From positions 1 through 12,427 of the forward strand of contig UQCL01000059.1 of NCBI GenBank assembly GCA_900539505.1: a DNA stretch of 12,427 bases, in the 5' to 3' direction. The first letter of the stretch is position 1. Each line of letters opens with the position of its first letter. Positions 1-6,008 of this stretch are shown piece after piece. The DNA is from an uncultured Campylobacter sp. (GTDB taxonomy: Bacteria > Campylobacterota > Campylobacteria > Campylobacterales > Campylobacteraceae). A model generated the notes under the pieces. That model was not told the DNA's origin. It did not search any database and was given only the letters and a program-made list of their open reading frames with translations. A program made the position numbers and the translations under genes.

Positions 1-42
1 CGCGTAAGATCGTCGGCAGCGTCAGATGTGTATAAGAGACAG
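1..42 (+). other. Illumina Nextera adapter contamination, not genomic
   Basis: Bases 10-42 match the complete 33-nt Nextera read-1 transposase adapter, including the 19-bp Tn5 mosaic end AGATGTGTATAAGAGACAG at 24-42. Bases 2-9 (GCGTAAGA) match the i5 index known as S517/N517, and base 1 fits the last base of the preceding flow-cell primer. The order primer-index-adapter-insert is exactly that of a library molecule. This is untrimmed library sequence at a contig end, so no biological feature should be extended into it. Confidence 0.97.
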
Positions 43-43
43 T

Positions 44-97
44 CATAGGATTGATCCTGTATTTGATATATCTGATAAGAGTAAAAGAGTATTATAA
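44..97 (+). CDS. Possible C-terminal tail of a preceding gene (partial)
   Basis: The frame starting at 44 reads HRIDPVFDISDKSKRVL and then stops at TAA 95-97, 40 bases before the next start codon. The composition looks like real protein and the position fits the end of an upstream gene cut off by the contig edge. If the following small genes are immunity genes, the natural upstream neighbour would be the toxin. Only 17 codons are visible and such a run could be open by chance in AT-rich DNA, so the family cannot be named. Confidence 0.3.
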   Translation, partial: HRIDPVFDISDKSKRVL

Positions 98-137
98 GCC
101 AAGCTCAAATTTTACGCTTTCTAAAAAGGAGGACAAA

Positions 138-650
138 ATGAACTTATCGAATACAATAAAGGCGCTAAAGGCGCGGCTTAAACTGCAAAAGCCGGAAATT
201 ATAACAAATCCTGTACAAAAGGATGAGCTTGTCGAGCAAGATCTGTGCGGTAAAGATCTGTGCGATTTAGACCATAGCACAATCAAACTCTTATCGGGAG
301 ATTTGCAGGTTTTCAATGACTATACTTTTAGGTATTATATCCTGAATTTTATTGATTTTTACGAGCGCTTCGGCGATGAAGCGATTATAGAAGATATGTT
401 TATTCAAGCATTTGCACCGCCTATGCGGCGGGCGAGAGCGAAACAGTTTAGCAGGGATGAGGTAAAAATAATCATAGATTTTTTGCAAAAACACTATGAA
501 AATATTACAAGAATTACGCATTCCAAGAAATATAAAAATTTAAAACTCTATGAGCAAGATGAAATTTATATACCATTCAAACATTTTGAAAAAGAGATAA
601 AAAGCGCTATAAAATTTTGGGAGAAGTATTATAAGGGCAAAAATTTATAG
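138..650 (+). CDS. Hypothetical protein, immunity-like (170 aa)
   Basis: I do not recognise a named family with certainty. The start at 138 is chosen because a strong Shine-Dalgarno (AAAAAGGAGG, ending at 132) lies just upstream; the open frame extends further upstream but without a ribosome site and towards the adapter. The first ~45 residues are Lys- and Gln-rich. A segment around residues 50-75 (LLSGDLQVFNDYTFRYYILN) followed by an acidic helix and a FSRDEVKIIIDFLQKHY segment has the shape of small soluble bacterial proteins of the DUF6714 kind, but that is only a resemblance. There is no signal peptide or membrane segment. It is the first intact gene of an AT-rich same-strand run of small genes, which suggests an immunity or orphan accessory role; this is inference. 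Confidence 0.7.
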   Translation: MNLSNTIKALKARLKLQKPEIITNPVQKDELVEQDLCGKDLCDLDHSTIKLLSGDLQVFNDYTFRYYILNFIDFYERFGDEAIIEDMFIQAFAPPMRRARAKQFSRDEVKIIIDFLQKHYENITRITHSKKYKNLKLYEQDEIYIPFKHFEKEIKSAIKFWEKYYKGKNL

Positions 651-660
651 GGATTGGCAA

Positions 661-848
661 ATGCGCTTAATAGAGACTGATTTGGGCAAATATGAGGAAT
701 ATATCTATTTTTTATAGAGAAAAACAGGGCGTATTTTAACGCCTACCAAGAGCAGATATTTTCAGAAGACGAATATAAGATAATTAGCAAATATTTTAGA
801 GATGAAACACAAGAATACGCCGTCTCTTGGATGAAATTTGGCGAATAG
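661..848 (+). pseudogene. Small hypothetical gene, frameshifted at a T6 tract
   Basis: ATG 661 opens a frame reading MRLIETDLGKYEEYIYFL that stops at TAG 715-717. Directly after the run of six T (708-713), another frame continues as IEKNRAYFNAYQEQIFSEDE and onward to KFGE and a TAG at 846-848. Adding one T to the run (T7) would join them into a single 62-residue protein of even, acidic/aromatic composition. It starts 11 bases after the previous stop and is followed by another small gene. It is either a true frameshift, slipped-strand variation, or a sequencing error at the homopolymer. The family is unknown. Confidence 0.55.
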
Positions 849-896
849 CTATATCGAGCTTTATTAAAGTCATATTTTAAAACAATAAGGAGCTGT

Positions 897-1271
897 ATGC
901 CTAAACATGAATTTTTACTTAAAAAGACAAAAGAAAATATTTTCTCTAAAGGGCATAGTGTAGTAATTAGCGATGATCTGATACTTCATATTTCGTACTC
1001 TCTTGAGTGGGTGCAAACCACATGGAACGATGAGATAAATTTGAAAAAAGGTCTAAATTACTATGGCTATAGCTGGATAGAAGATAAAGCTAAATTTAGA
1101 GATATAATATGCTCTTGGAGGTCGCTTTTCTTGAGCGCGGATGAGCAAATTGTTTTTGATAAAAACTGCGCGCTAAATAAATCCTCGATTATCGAGCAAT
1201 TAGACAGTCTATTGGAACTAATCGATTCGGCAATTAAAAATGATTTATATATTTTGCATCTAGGGATTTAG
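897..1271 (+). CDS. Hypothetical protein, immunity-like (124 aa)
   Basis: A small soluble protein preceded by AAGGAG at 887-892, four bases before the ATG (slightly short spacing). The core around residues 52-85 (GLNYYGYSWIED, then KFRDIICSWRSLFLSA) resembles a pattern seen in small immunity-type proteins: an aromatic beta strand, then an amphipathic helix with Trp. The C-terminal third is helical and leucine-rich. No catalytic motif, signal peptide or membrane segment is visible. It lies in the same orientation as its neighbours, between a broken small gene and the gene starting at 1312. The immunity label is inference from size, composition and context. Confidence 0.7.
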   Translation: MPKHEFLLKKTKENIFSKGHSVVISDDLILHISYSLEWVQTTWNDEINLKKGLNYYGYSWIEDKAKFRDIICSWRSLFLSADEQIVFDKNCALNKSSIIEQLDSLLELIDSAIKNDLYILHLGI

Positions 1272-1311
1272 CAAATGCACCGCGATTTAATAATAAAACG
1301 TAAGAAAGACC

Positions 1312-2064
1312 ATGAAAAGAAATTATAAAAAGATAATACCCGTAAGAGGTAGAAGGAAATTTTCGATTAATAATTTTAGAGAAAATTTTGCGGAGGGCGA
1401 TATACTGCAGATCGGTCAAAGGCGGTTTTTATTTTGTAGCTGGAATAACCTACTGCGTATAAACGGCGATAATTCGGGGGAGTTTATAGTATTGCCGCCC
1501 GAAGCGAATGTGAAAAATAATAATGGTTTGATTTCTAAAAAGTGGGTATTGGAGAATTTAGATTTTGTATGTGATACCGAGCCGTCCAGAAATATAAGCA
1601 TATTTTCTTATTACGATAGCTCTGTGACCGAATACAAAAGGATAAATGATAAAATTCCTGCAAAATTTACTTATAAATTTTTAGAATTCAAAGACGATCT
1701 AAAAAATGGAGATATTATAGAGTGTCACAAGGCTTTTCGTCCATATGATCGAAAGATAAAATTTATCGTCGCAACCGATACGAAAGGATGCCCGAGACTA
1801 CCCTATCTGGAGGGGTTTTATTCCGGTATGTTTGCGCCTATTGGCTATAGCGATAAAATGCACTCGAATAAAGGACGGGAATATGCGATAAGCTCGAGTT
1901 GGCTAATTAAGAACTGGGAAGCCGCCTTTCTCGGTAATTGCGATATAAGGCACACTTATGTAAATTTACAAAACCGAAAAGAGATTTTAAATTTTACCGA
2001 TAAGCAGTTGGAAAATTTCATAAAAATAAAGCGAAAGAGATTAAAATTTAAATGGAAAAAGTAG
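1312..2064 (+). CDS. Hypothetical protein with two related halves (250 aa)
   Basis: Not recognised. The basic N-terminus (MKRNYKKIIPVRGRRK) and very basic C-terminus (KIKRKRLKFKWKK) flank two segments that appear to be copies of one fold. Residues ~22-86 contain EGDILQIG, RRFLFCSW and NNGLISKKWVLENL. Residues ~124-207 contain NGDIIECH, RKIKFIVATD and SNKGREYAISSSWLIKNW. Each half reads as beta strands followed by a short helix with a conserved Trp, as in small SH3-like barrels. The second half also shares the LEFK..GDI..C pattern with the broken gene at 2715-2957. The ribosome site before ATG 1312 is weak (AAGAAAGA), but no better in-frame start exists. It lies 40 bases after the previous gene and 13 before the next. 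Confidence 0.7.
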   Translation: MKRNYKKIIPVRGRRKFSINNFRENFAEGDILQIGQRRFLFCSWNNLLRINGDNSGEFIVLPPEANVKNNNGLISKKWVLENLDFVCDTEPSRNISIFSYYDSSVTEYKRINDKIPAKFTYKFLEFKDDLKNGDIIECHKAFRPYDRKIKFIVATDTKGCPRLPYLEGFYSGMFAPIGYSDKMHSNKGREYAISSSWLIKNWEAAFLGNCDIRHTYVNLQNRKEILNFTDKQLENFIKIKRKRLKFKWKK

Positions 2065-2077
2065 ATGGGGATTTTAA

Positions 2078-2695
2078 ATGATTGTAAAATGTATAAAAGA
2101 AGATAGGCATGGGCACCTGGGATTAAATAGAACCTATTTTGTTCATGGTATCCAATATGAAGAGGGACAGGTTTATTATTGCATATTGCCACTTGAAGAT
2201 GATAGAGATTGGTATCGATTTAATAGCGAATATTTTCAAGTAATCGATGAGACGGTGCCTACAAATTGGAAATTTGGAATGTATGGGGAATATTTTACCG
2301 CGTCTTACGAAGAGCTCATAGCAGACGCAGATCATTATGAAAAGCTTTTTGATGGAGATCCAATAGAGAAGAAAATTTTTAAGAAGAGAAGAGCCGAGAT
2401 GATCGATGACGTATATAATACCCATATCATCAAAGATCTTAACCGTTTCATATATGATCTAAGCCACAACCTGTCGGTGCAGATGAATATTGTAAATAAA
2501 GTATTTGATATAGAGATATCGGACGCAAACGCTAAGGCCAAACATCGCAAAATGAATATTTTAAAGGATGACGGATATAGCTGGTATTTGATCGAATCAG
2601 ACGCAAGCACCTTTAAAGCCAACGCTACTAATGATTATTTAAGACCCGTATTAAAATATCTTAAATTGTGGCTAGGCAGAAAGAATTTTAGATAA
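2078..2695 (+). CDS. Hypothetical protein, immunity-like (205 aa)
   Basis: Not recognised as a named family. The N-terminal ~65 residues have the beta-rich layout of a small barrel: GLNRTYFVHGIQYEEGQVYY, then DWYRFNSEYFQVIDETVPTNW, a 'wY...yFevid..P..W' pattern I associate with small accessory proteins of bacteria and phages. Residues ~75-140 are acidic and helical (YEELIADADHYEKLFDGD), and the C-terminus is helical and basic. It has no signal peptide or membrane segment. The gene begins 13 bases after the preceding stop, with GGGG at 2066-2069 as a weak ribosome site, so it is probably co-transcribed with the 1312 gene. Confidence 0.7.
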   Translation: MIVKCIKEDRHGHLGLNRTYFVHGIQYEEGQVYYCILPLEDDRDWYRFNSEYFQVIDETVPTNWKFGMYGEYFTASYEELIADADHYEKLFDGDPIEKKIFKKRRAEMIDDVYNTHIIKDLNRFIYDLSHNLSVQMNIVNKVFDIEISDANAKAKHRKMNILKDDGYSWYLIESDASTFKANATNDYLRPVLKYLKLWLGRKNFR

Positions 2696-2714
2696 CCGGG
2701 CAGAAAGGTTTAAT

Positions 2715-2957
2715 ATGACGAGTGCAACCGATAAAGAAATTTTTATAAAAATTTTGAATGAAGGTATCGATGTATGGCGCCCGGTAAAGGCTGTTTAAAT
2801 CGCGCAATATATTTTTAAAATTACCGATACGACGAATTTTGAATCCGAGCTAGATGAAATTTTAGAATTCAAATGCGGCGATATTGTAAAATGCAGAGAA
2901 AAAGACGGCGATTTCTATGCTTTTGAGCTATTTATAAAAAACCCACCTTATAAATAG
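2715..2957 (+). pseudogene. Small hypothetical gene interrupted by an in-frame stop
   Basis: A single frame of 80 codons runs from ATG 2715 (ribosome site AGAAAGG at 2702-2708) to TAG 2955-2957, broken only by TAA at 2796-2798 (codon 28). Before the stop it reads IFIKILNEGIDVWRPVKAV; after it, IAQYIFKITD and LEFKCGDIVKCREKDG. The 'l.eG.dvWrPv.a......y.I ... w.f..GdvV.c' layout matches a widespread family of ~80-residue hypothetical proteins, so the whole frame is one gene. TAA could derive from CAA or GAA by one substitution. The sequence after the stop is still protein-like with no further damage, which suggests a recent inactivation or a base error. Confidence 0.65.
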
Positions 2958-2982
2958 CAACGCGCTTATCATATGGCTTGAT

Positions 2983-3010
2983 TTAATCCCATTTTTCGCT
3001 ATAATGAGCG
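2983..3010 (+). promoter_or_regulatory. Sigma-70 promoter for the DUF3137 gene
   Basis: A perfect TATAAT lies at 3000-3005, preceded by a T-rich stretch (ATTTTTCG, from 2991), with no convincing -35. This is the usual arrangement in Campylobacter. Transcription starting near 3012 would give a leader of about 24 bases with GGGGA at 3026-3030 as the ribosome site before ATG 3036. Confidence 0.6.
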
Positions 3011-3035
3011 TCAAATTTCACTCACGGGGATAGCG

Positions 3036-3950
3036 ATGAGCCTTGTTTCTTACGAATTAAAAAAGCAAAAACTAGATGGAGCGCGCAATGTGGCGCTTTG
3101 GAAGGCGCGTGGCGGCGTGGCAGTGGTAGTACTGGCGTTGTTTATCGCTATGCGCAAGGATTTCGGAGATTTCTCGTTCCTGTTTTTATTAGTGTTGCTA
3201 GCTCTTGCTTATCCTGCTTACAAATACCTAGCCGTGCGTATTTCGCGTAAATTTGAAGCGCTCAGCGAAGAGGCTTTTAAAAACGAATTTTTGCTTTGGA
3301 TCGCAAAGGAGCTGCGTCTTACCTTTCAGCCTTTCGGCGCGTTTTTACTCGATGAAATTTATAAAAATCCGCTCCGTAAAGAGGCAAATCTATGCACTTG
3401 CAAGCACGCTATAGTGGGTAAGACGCCCGAATTTGGTATAAAAATCGGTGACATCTGCCTAAGTCGCGATTTTGATAAAAACAGAGAAAATCGGGTCTTT
3501 GAGCTGGATAAAATTTTGCATCTTAAAAAAAAGGATGATACGGCGATTTTCGACGGGCTTTTTGCAAAATTTGATTTTAGCGAGACCTTCGATAGTAAAA
3601 TTTTAGTCGTGCCGCGCGGAGAGTTCATCTTCGGCGCGTCGGATCTTAAGCTGCTTAAAGACAGCCCGCATCTAAGCGCGTCGTTTGACGTCTATCTCAA
3701 CAATCCCGCCGCCGCCGCCTTTTTGCAGAACAAAAAAATTTTAGAAAATATGCAAACGATCACCGTAAATTTATTTGGTAAAACCGAGCTTTATCTGGGC
3801 GAAAATAGCCTTGTAATAGGCGTTGAAAATAGCGAAATTTTCAAATCTGCGCCGAGCTCGCAAAGCGCGAAGCTACTCGAAAGCCTAAATAAAATGATCG
3901 AGATCGCTAAAATTTTTGCTTATCTTAAAAAGCTCGGGCAGGTGGAATAA
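3036..3950 (+). CDS. DUF3137 family membrane protein (304 aa)
   Basis: Function unknown. Two hydrophobic segments at residues ~26-40 (GGVAVVVLALFIAM) and ~46-67 (FSFLFLLVLLALAYPAYKYL) form a membrane hairpin near the N-terminus, leaving a ~235-residue C-terminal domain probably in the cytoplasm. The segment IFDGLFAKFDFSETFDSKIL followed by VVPRGEF around residues 170-195 matches the DUF3137 hallmark (f.GlFa..dFnk.F.g...v.p). A KLLKDSPHLSASFDVY segment, where family members carry 'eDp.Fe..F.Vy', supports it. It has its own promoter and uses a more GC-rich codon mix than the block to its left, so it probably marks the return to core chromosome. An A8 tract (3525-3532) lies inside the gene and the frame stays open across it. 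Confidence 0.8.
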   Translation: MSLVSYELKKQKLDGARNVALWKARGGVAVVVLALFIAMRKDFGDFSFLFLLVLLALAYPAYKYLAVRISRKFEALSEEAFKNEFLLWIAKELRLTFQPFGAFLLDEIYKNPLRKEANLCTCKHAIVGKTPEFGIKIGDICLSRDFDKNRENRVFELDKILHLKKKDDTAIFDGLFAKFDFSETFDSKILVVPRGEFIFGASDLKLLKDSPHLSASFDVYLNNPAAAAFLQNKKILENMQTITVNLFGKTELYLGENSLVIGVENSEIFKSAPSSQSAKLLESLNKMIEIAKIFAYLKKLGQVE

Positions 3951-4041
3951 AAACACTCGGTTTTGTAAATTTAAAACAGGGTTGCAGCGCGCGAAATAGA
4001 ATTTACGATAAGGTATAAATTTAAAAAGGAGGGGCTGCATT

Positions 4042-4740
4042 ATGGATATAAACGAAATACAAGCTCAAACTCGCAGTATGCGCGCCCTATATGTCGAGGA
4101 TGATAATGAGGTAAGGCGGCAGACTGCAAAAATTTTAAAACTATTCTTTCATCAAGTTATCGACTGCGGCGACGGGCGGGAAGGTATCGATAAATTTAAG
4201 GCGGGCAAAATTGACATTGTTTTTACCGATATTAATATGCCGGGCATGGGCGGGCTTGAGATGTTAGAGCAAATCAAACAGATCGATCCTTCGGTAAAAA
4301 CTGTCATCTTCTCAGCCTACGATGAGTCTAAATTTTTTACCAAAGCCATATCCATCGGCGTGGACGGCTATATTCTAAAGCCTTTTACGACCGAGGATCT
4401 ACTAAGCGTGCTTGAAAAAATCACGCAAAGTATCGAAACCAAACCCGCAAAGTTTATTTACCTAAGCGGCGATTTCGTGTGGGATAAGCAGAGATTGAGC
4501 TTATCGAAGGCGGGCGAAATTATCAAACTAACCAAAAACGAAACCTCTTTGTTGCAGCTGCTTTTAAGCTCCAGCGGGCGGATCGCAAGCGGCCTTGAGA
4601 TAGAAAACGAGCTGTTCGAGGACTGCGACGGGTATGACGACAAACGGGTAAGAAATATCATATCCAGATTTCACCGAAAAATCGGCTATAAGCTGATAGA
4701 AAACATCTACTCGCAAGGATACAGAATAAAATGGCGATAG
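4042..4740 (+). CDS. OmpR-family response regulator
   Basis: DNA-binding output half of a two-component system. Residues ~14-125 form a receiver domain with the acidic pair D20/D21, phospho-acceptor D63 (in FTDINMPGMGG), S91 and K113 (in GYILKPF). Residues ~140-232 form a winged-helix DNA-binding domain, with the typical LTKNETSLLQLLL recognition scaffold and the closing wing (NIYSQGYRIKW). Its length of 232 residues is standard for the OmpR class. A strong ribosome site (AAAGGAGGGG, 4025-4034) fixes the start. The kinase gene overlaps it by 10 bases, so the pair is certainly co-transcribed. A TAGAAT at 3997-4002 is a possible -10, but weak. The likely target is the operon starting at 6009, by adjacency only. 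Confidence 0.93.
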   Translation: MDINEIQAQTRSMRALYVEDDNEVRRQTAKILKLFFHQVIDCGDGREGIDKFKAGKIDIVFTDINMPGMGGLEMLEQIKQIDPSVKTVIFSAYDESKFFTKAISIGVDGYILKPFTTEDLLSVLEKITQSIETKPAKFIYLSGDFVWDKQRLSLSKAGEIIKLTKNETSLLQLLLSSSGRIASGLEIENELFEDCDGYDDKRVRNIISRFHRKIGYKLIENIYSQGYRIKWR

Positions 4741-5903
4741 TAGACATCAAGAAAAATCATCAGAGATTTGAGACGATATTTTCAAATTCCGGCGTCGGCA
4801 TCTTCATCGTGGATAAGAAAAGAAATATTATGGAGTGCAACGAGACCTTTTGTAAAATTTTCGGCTACAAATACGACGAGATCATCGGCAAATCTGCTCA
4901 AACCATACATCTAAGCGAGGAAAAATACCTGCATTTCGCAGACATCGCCTTTAATAAAGTAAGGAAAAATGAGGCTCTGCAGCTAAACTACGAGCTAAGG
5001 CACAAAAGCGGCAAAGGGCTGTGGATTAGAATTTCGGGCGATTCCATATCGGGAAACGACGAGGTGCTTTGGATAGTGGTGGATATCACCAAAAGAGTGA
5101 TGGCGGAGAAGAAATTAAAACAAAGCAGGCTAAAGGTCAAACGGCTAAATTTAACGCTCAACCACGAGATCGAGGAACAGCTAAAGCTCATAAGGCGCCA
5201 GGACGAGCAGCTTCAGTATCAATCAAGGCTCGCTCAGATGGGCGAAATTTTAAATATGATAGCGCATCAATGGAGGCAGCCGCTATCTGCTATCTCGGCT
5301 ACGGCTTCGTATCTGAGCACTAGCTGCTTGATGGCTGATAAATTTGACAAAACCGCCCTTTTGGAGGAGCTCGGCAAGATCGAGCAGTACTCCAAGCACC
5401 TATCCGAAACGATCGACGAGTTTAGGAATTTCTTTAAGCCCGCCAAGATCAAGGAGGTTACGAGCCTGGAGGAGCTTTGCAATATGGCGATAAATATCGC
5501 AAAAGCGATACTGCAAAATCAAAAGATTAAAATTTACGCGAAATACGGCTGCAACCAGACTTTGCTCACATATAAAAACGAGGTTTCGCAGGTTATTTTA
5601 AACATCATAAAAAACGCGCAGGACGCCTTTTTGGAAAGAAATATCGACGATGGGGTTATCGAAATTTCAACCTACATCGAAAAGTCCTATCTTTGCTTAA
5701 GTGTAAAAGATAACGCCGGCGGCATCAAAAAGGAGATCGCGGATAAAATTTTCGATCTGTATTTTTCTACCAAAGCCAGCAAAAACGGCACCGGCATCGG
5801 GCTATATATGTCAAAGATCATCATCGAAGATCACTGCAAGGGCTCGCTCGTCGTAGAGAGCCTAAAAGGCGGTTCAAATTTCATAATCAAGCTTCCAAAA
5901 TGA
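4731..5903 (+). CDS. Soluble PAS sensor histidine kinase
   Basis: Sensor partner of the upstream regulator. Residues ~9-122 form a PAS domain (FSNSGVGIFIVDKKRNIMEC, then GYKYDEIIGKS, ending VLWIVVDITKR), and ~123-165 a coiled coil. The dimerisation helix carries phospho-acceptor H179 in MIAHQWRQPLSAIS, the HWE-free 'HqWRqPL' version common in epsilonproteobacteria. The ATPase domain shows the N box (QVILNIIKNAQDAF, N291/N295), the D327-NAGG G1 box and the G353-TGIGL G2 box. No membrane segment or signal peptide is present, so the signal must be cytoplasmic: redox, a metabolite or a small ligand in the PAS pocket. The start overlaps the regulator's last codons, with AAGGAT 11 bases upstream, implying translational coupling. 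Confidence 0.92.
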   Translation: MAIVDIKKNHQRFETIFSNSGVGIFIVDKKRNIMECNETFCKIFGYKYDEIIGKSAQTIHLSEEKYLHFADIAFNKVRKNEALQLNYELRHKSGKGLWIRISGDSISGNDEVLWIVVDITKRVMAEKKLKQSRLKVKRLNLTLNHEIEEQLKLIRRQDEQLQYQSRLAQMGEILNMIAHQWRQPLSAISATASYLSTSCLMADKFDKTALLEELGKIEQYSKHLSETIDEFRNFFKPAKIKEVTSLEELCNMAINIAKAILQNQKIKIYAKYGCNQTLLTYKNEVSQVILNIIKNAQDAFLERNIDDGVIEISTYIEKSYLCLSVKDNAGGIKKEIADKIFDLYFSTKASKNGTGIGLYMSKIIIEDHCKGSLVVESLKGGSNFIIKLPK

Positions 5904-5912
5904 AGCTTTTCT
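5889..5912 (+). terminator. Hairpin at the end of the kinase gene, terminator-like
   Basis: AAGCTTC (5889-5895) and GAAGCTT (5902-5908) form a perfect 7-bp stem with a 6-base loop, followed by TT and CT. The kinase TGA stop (5901-5903) lies at the loop/stem junction. The T tract is short (TTTT ending at 5910), so termination may be partial. It separates the two-component genes from the next promoter. Confidence 0.45.
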
Positions 5913-5959
5913 GAGACAATTTAAAATTTAATCCAAATTTACGCTACAAATGAGCTGCA

Positions 5960-5980
5960 CTCTTTTTATATAATTAACAA
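5960..5980 (+). promoter_or_regulatory. Sigma-70 promoter for the membrane protein/MBL/GTPase operon
   Basis: A perfect TATAAT lies at 5969-5974 directly after a TCTTTTT stretch, the T-rich upstream pattern typical of Campylobacter promoters. A start near 5981 would give a leader of about 28 bases ending in the very strong ribosome site AAGGAGGGAG (5998-6007) before ATG 6009. The AT-rich stretch 5922-5942 just upstream could hold a regulator site, but no clear repeat can be assigned. Confidence 0.6.
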
Positions 5981-6008
5981 AGATTAAATTTTATGTAAGG
6001 AGGGAGCG

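Noticed and set aside
24..42. Tn5 mosaic end as evidence of a natural Tn5-type transposon
   Set aside because: It is embedded in the full library adapter with an index, so it comes from tagmentation.
51..137. Upstream extension of the first gene to a TTG at 51
   Set aside because: No ribosome site there, while AAGGAGG lies just before ATG 138; the extension also abuts the adapter.
639..1290. Similar junctions after the genes ending at 650 and 1271 (TAGGGATT..GCAAATGC) as a tandem duplication
   Set aside because: The similarity covers only about 20 bases and the flanking proteins are not visibly related.
3525..3532. A8 tract inside the DUF3137 gene as a phase-variation switch
   Set aside because: The frame is intact, AAA/AAG codons explain it, and phase-variable tracts in Campylobacter are usually longer G or C runs.
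4014..4019. TATAAA as a -10 box for the response regulator
   Set aside because: Transcription would start at about 4026, cutting into the ribosome-binding site.
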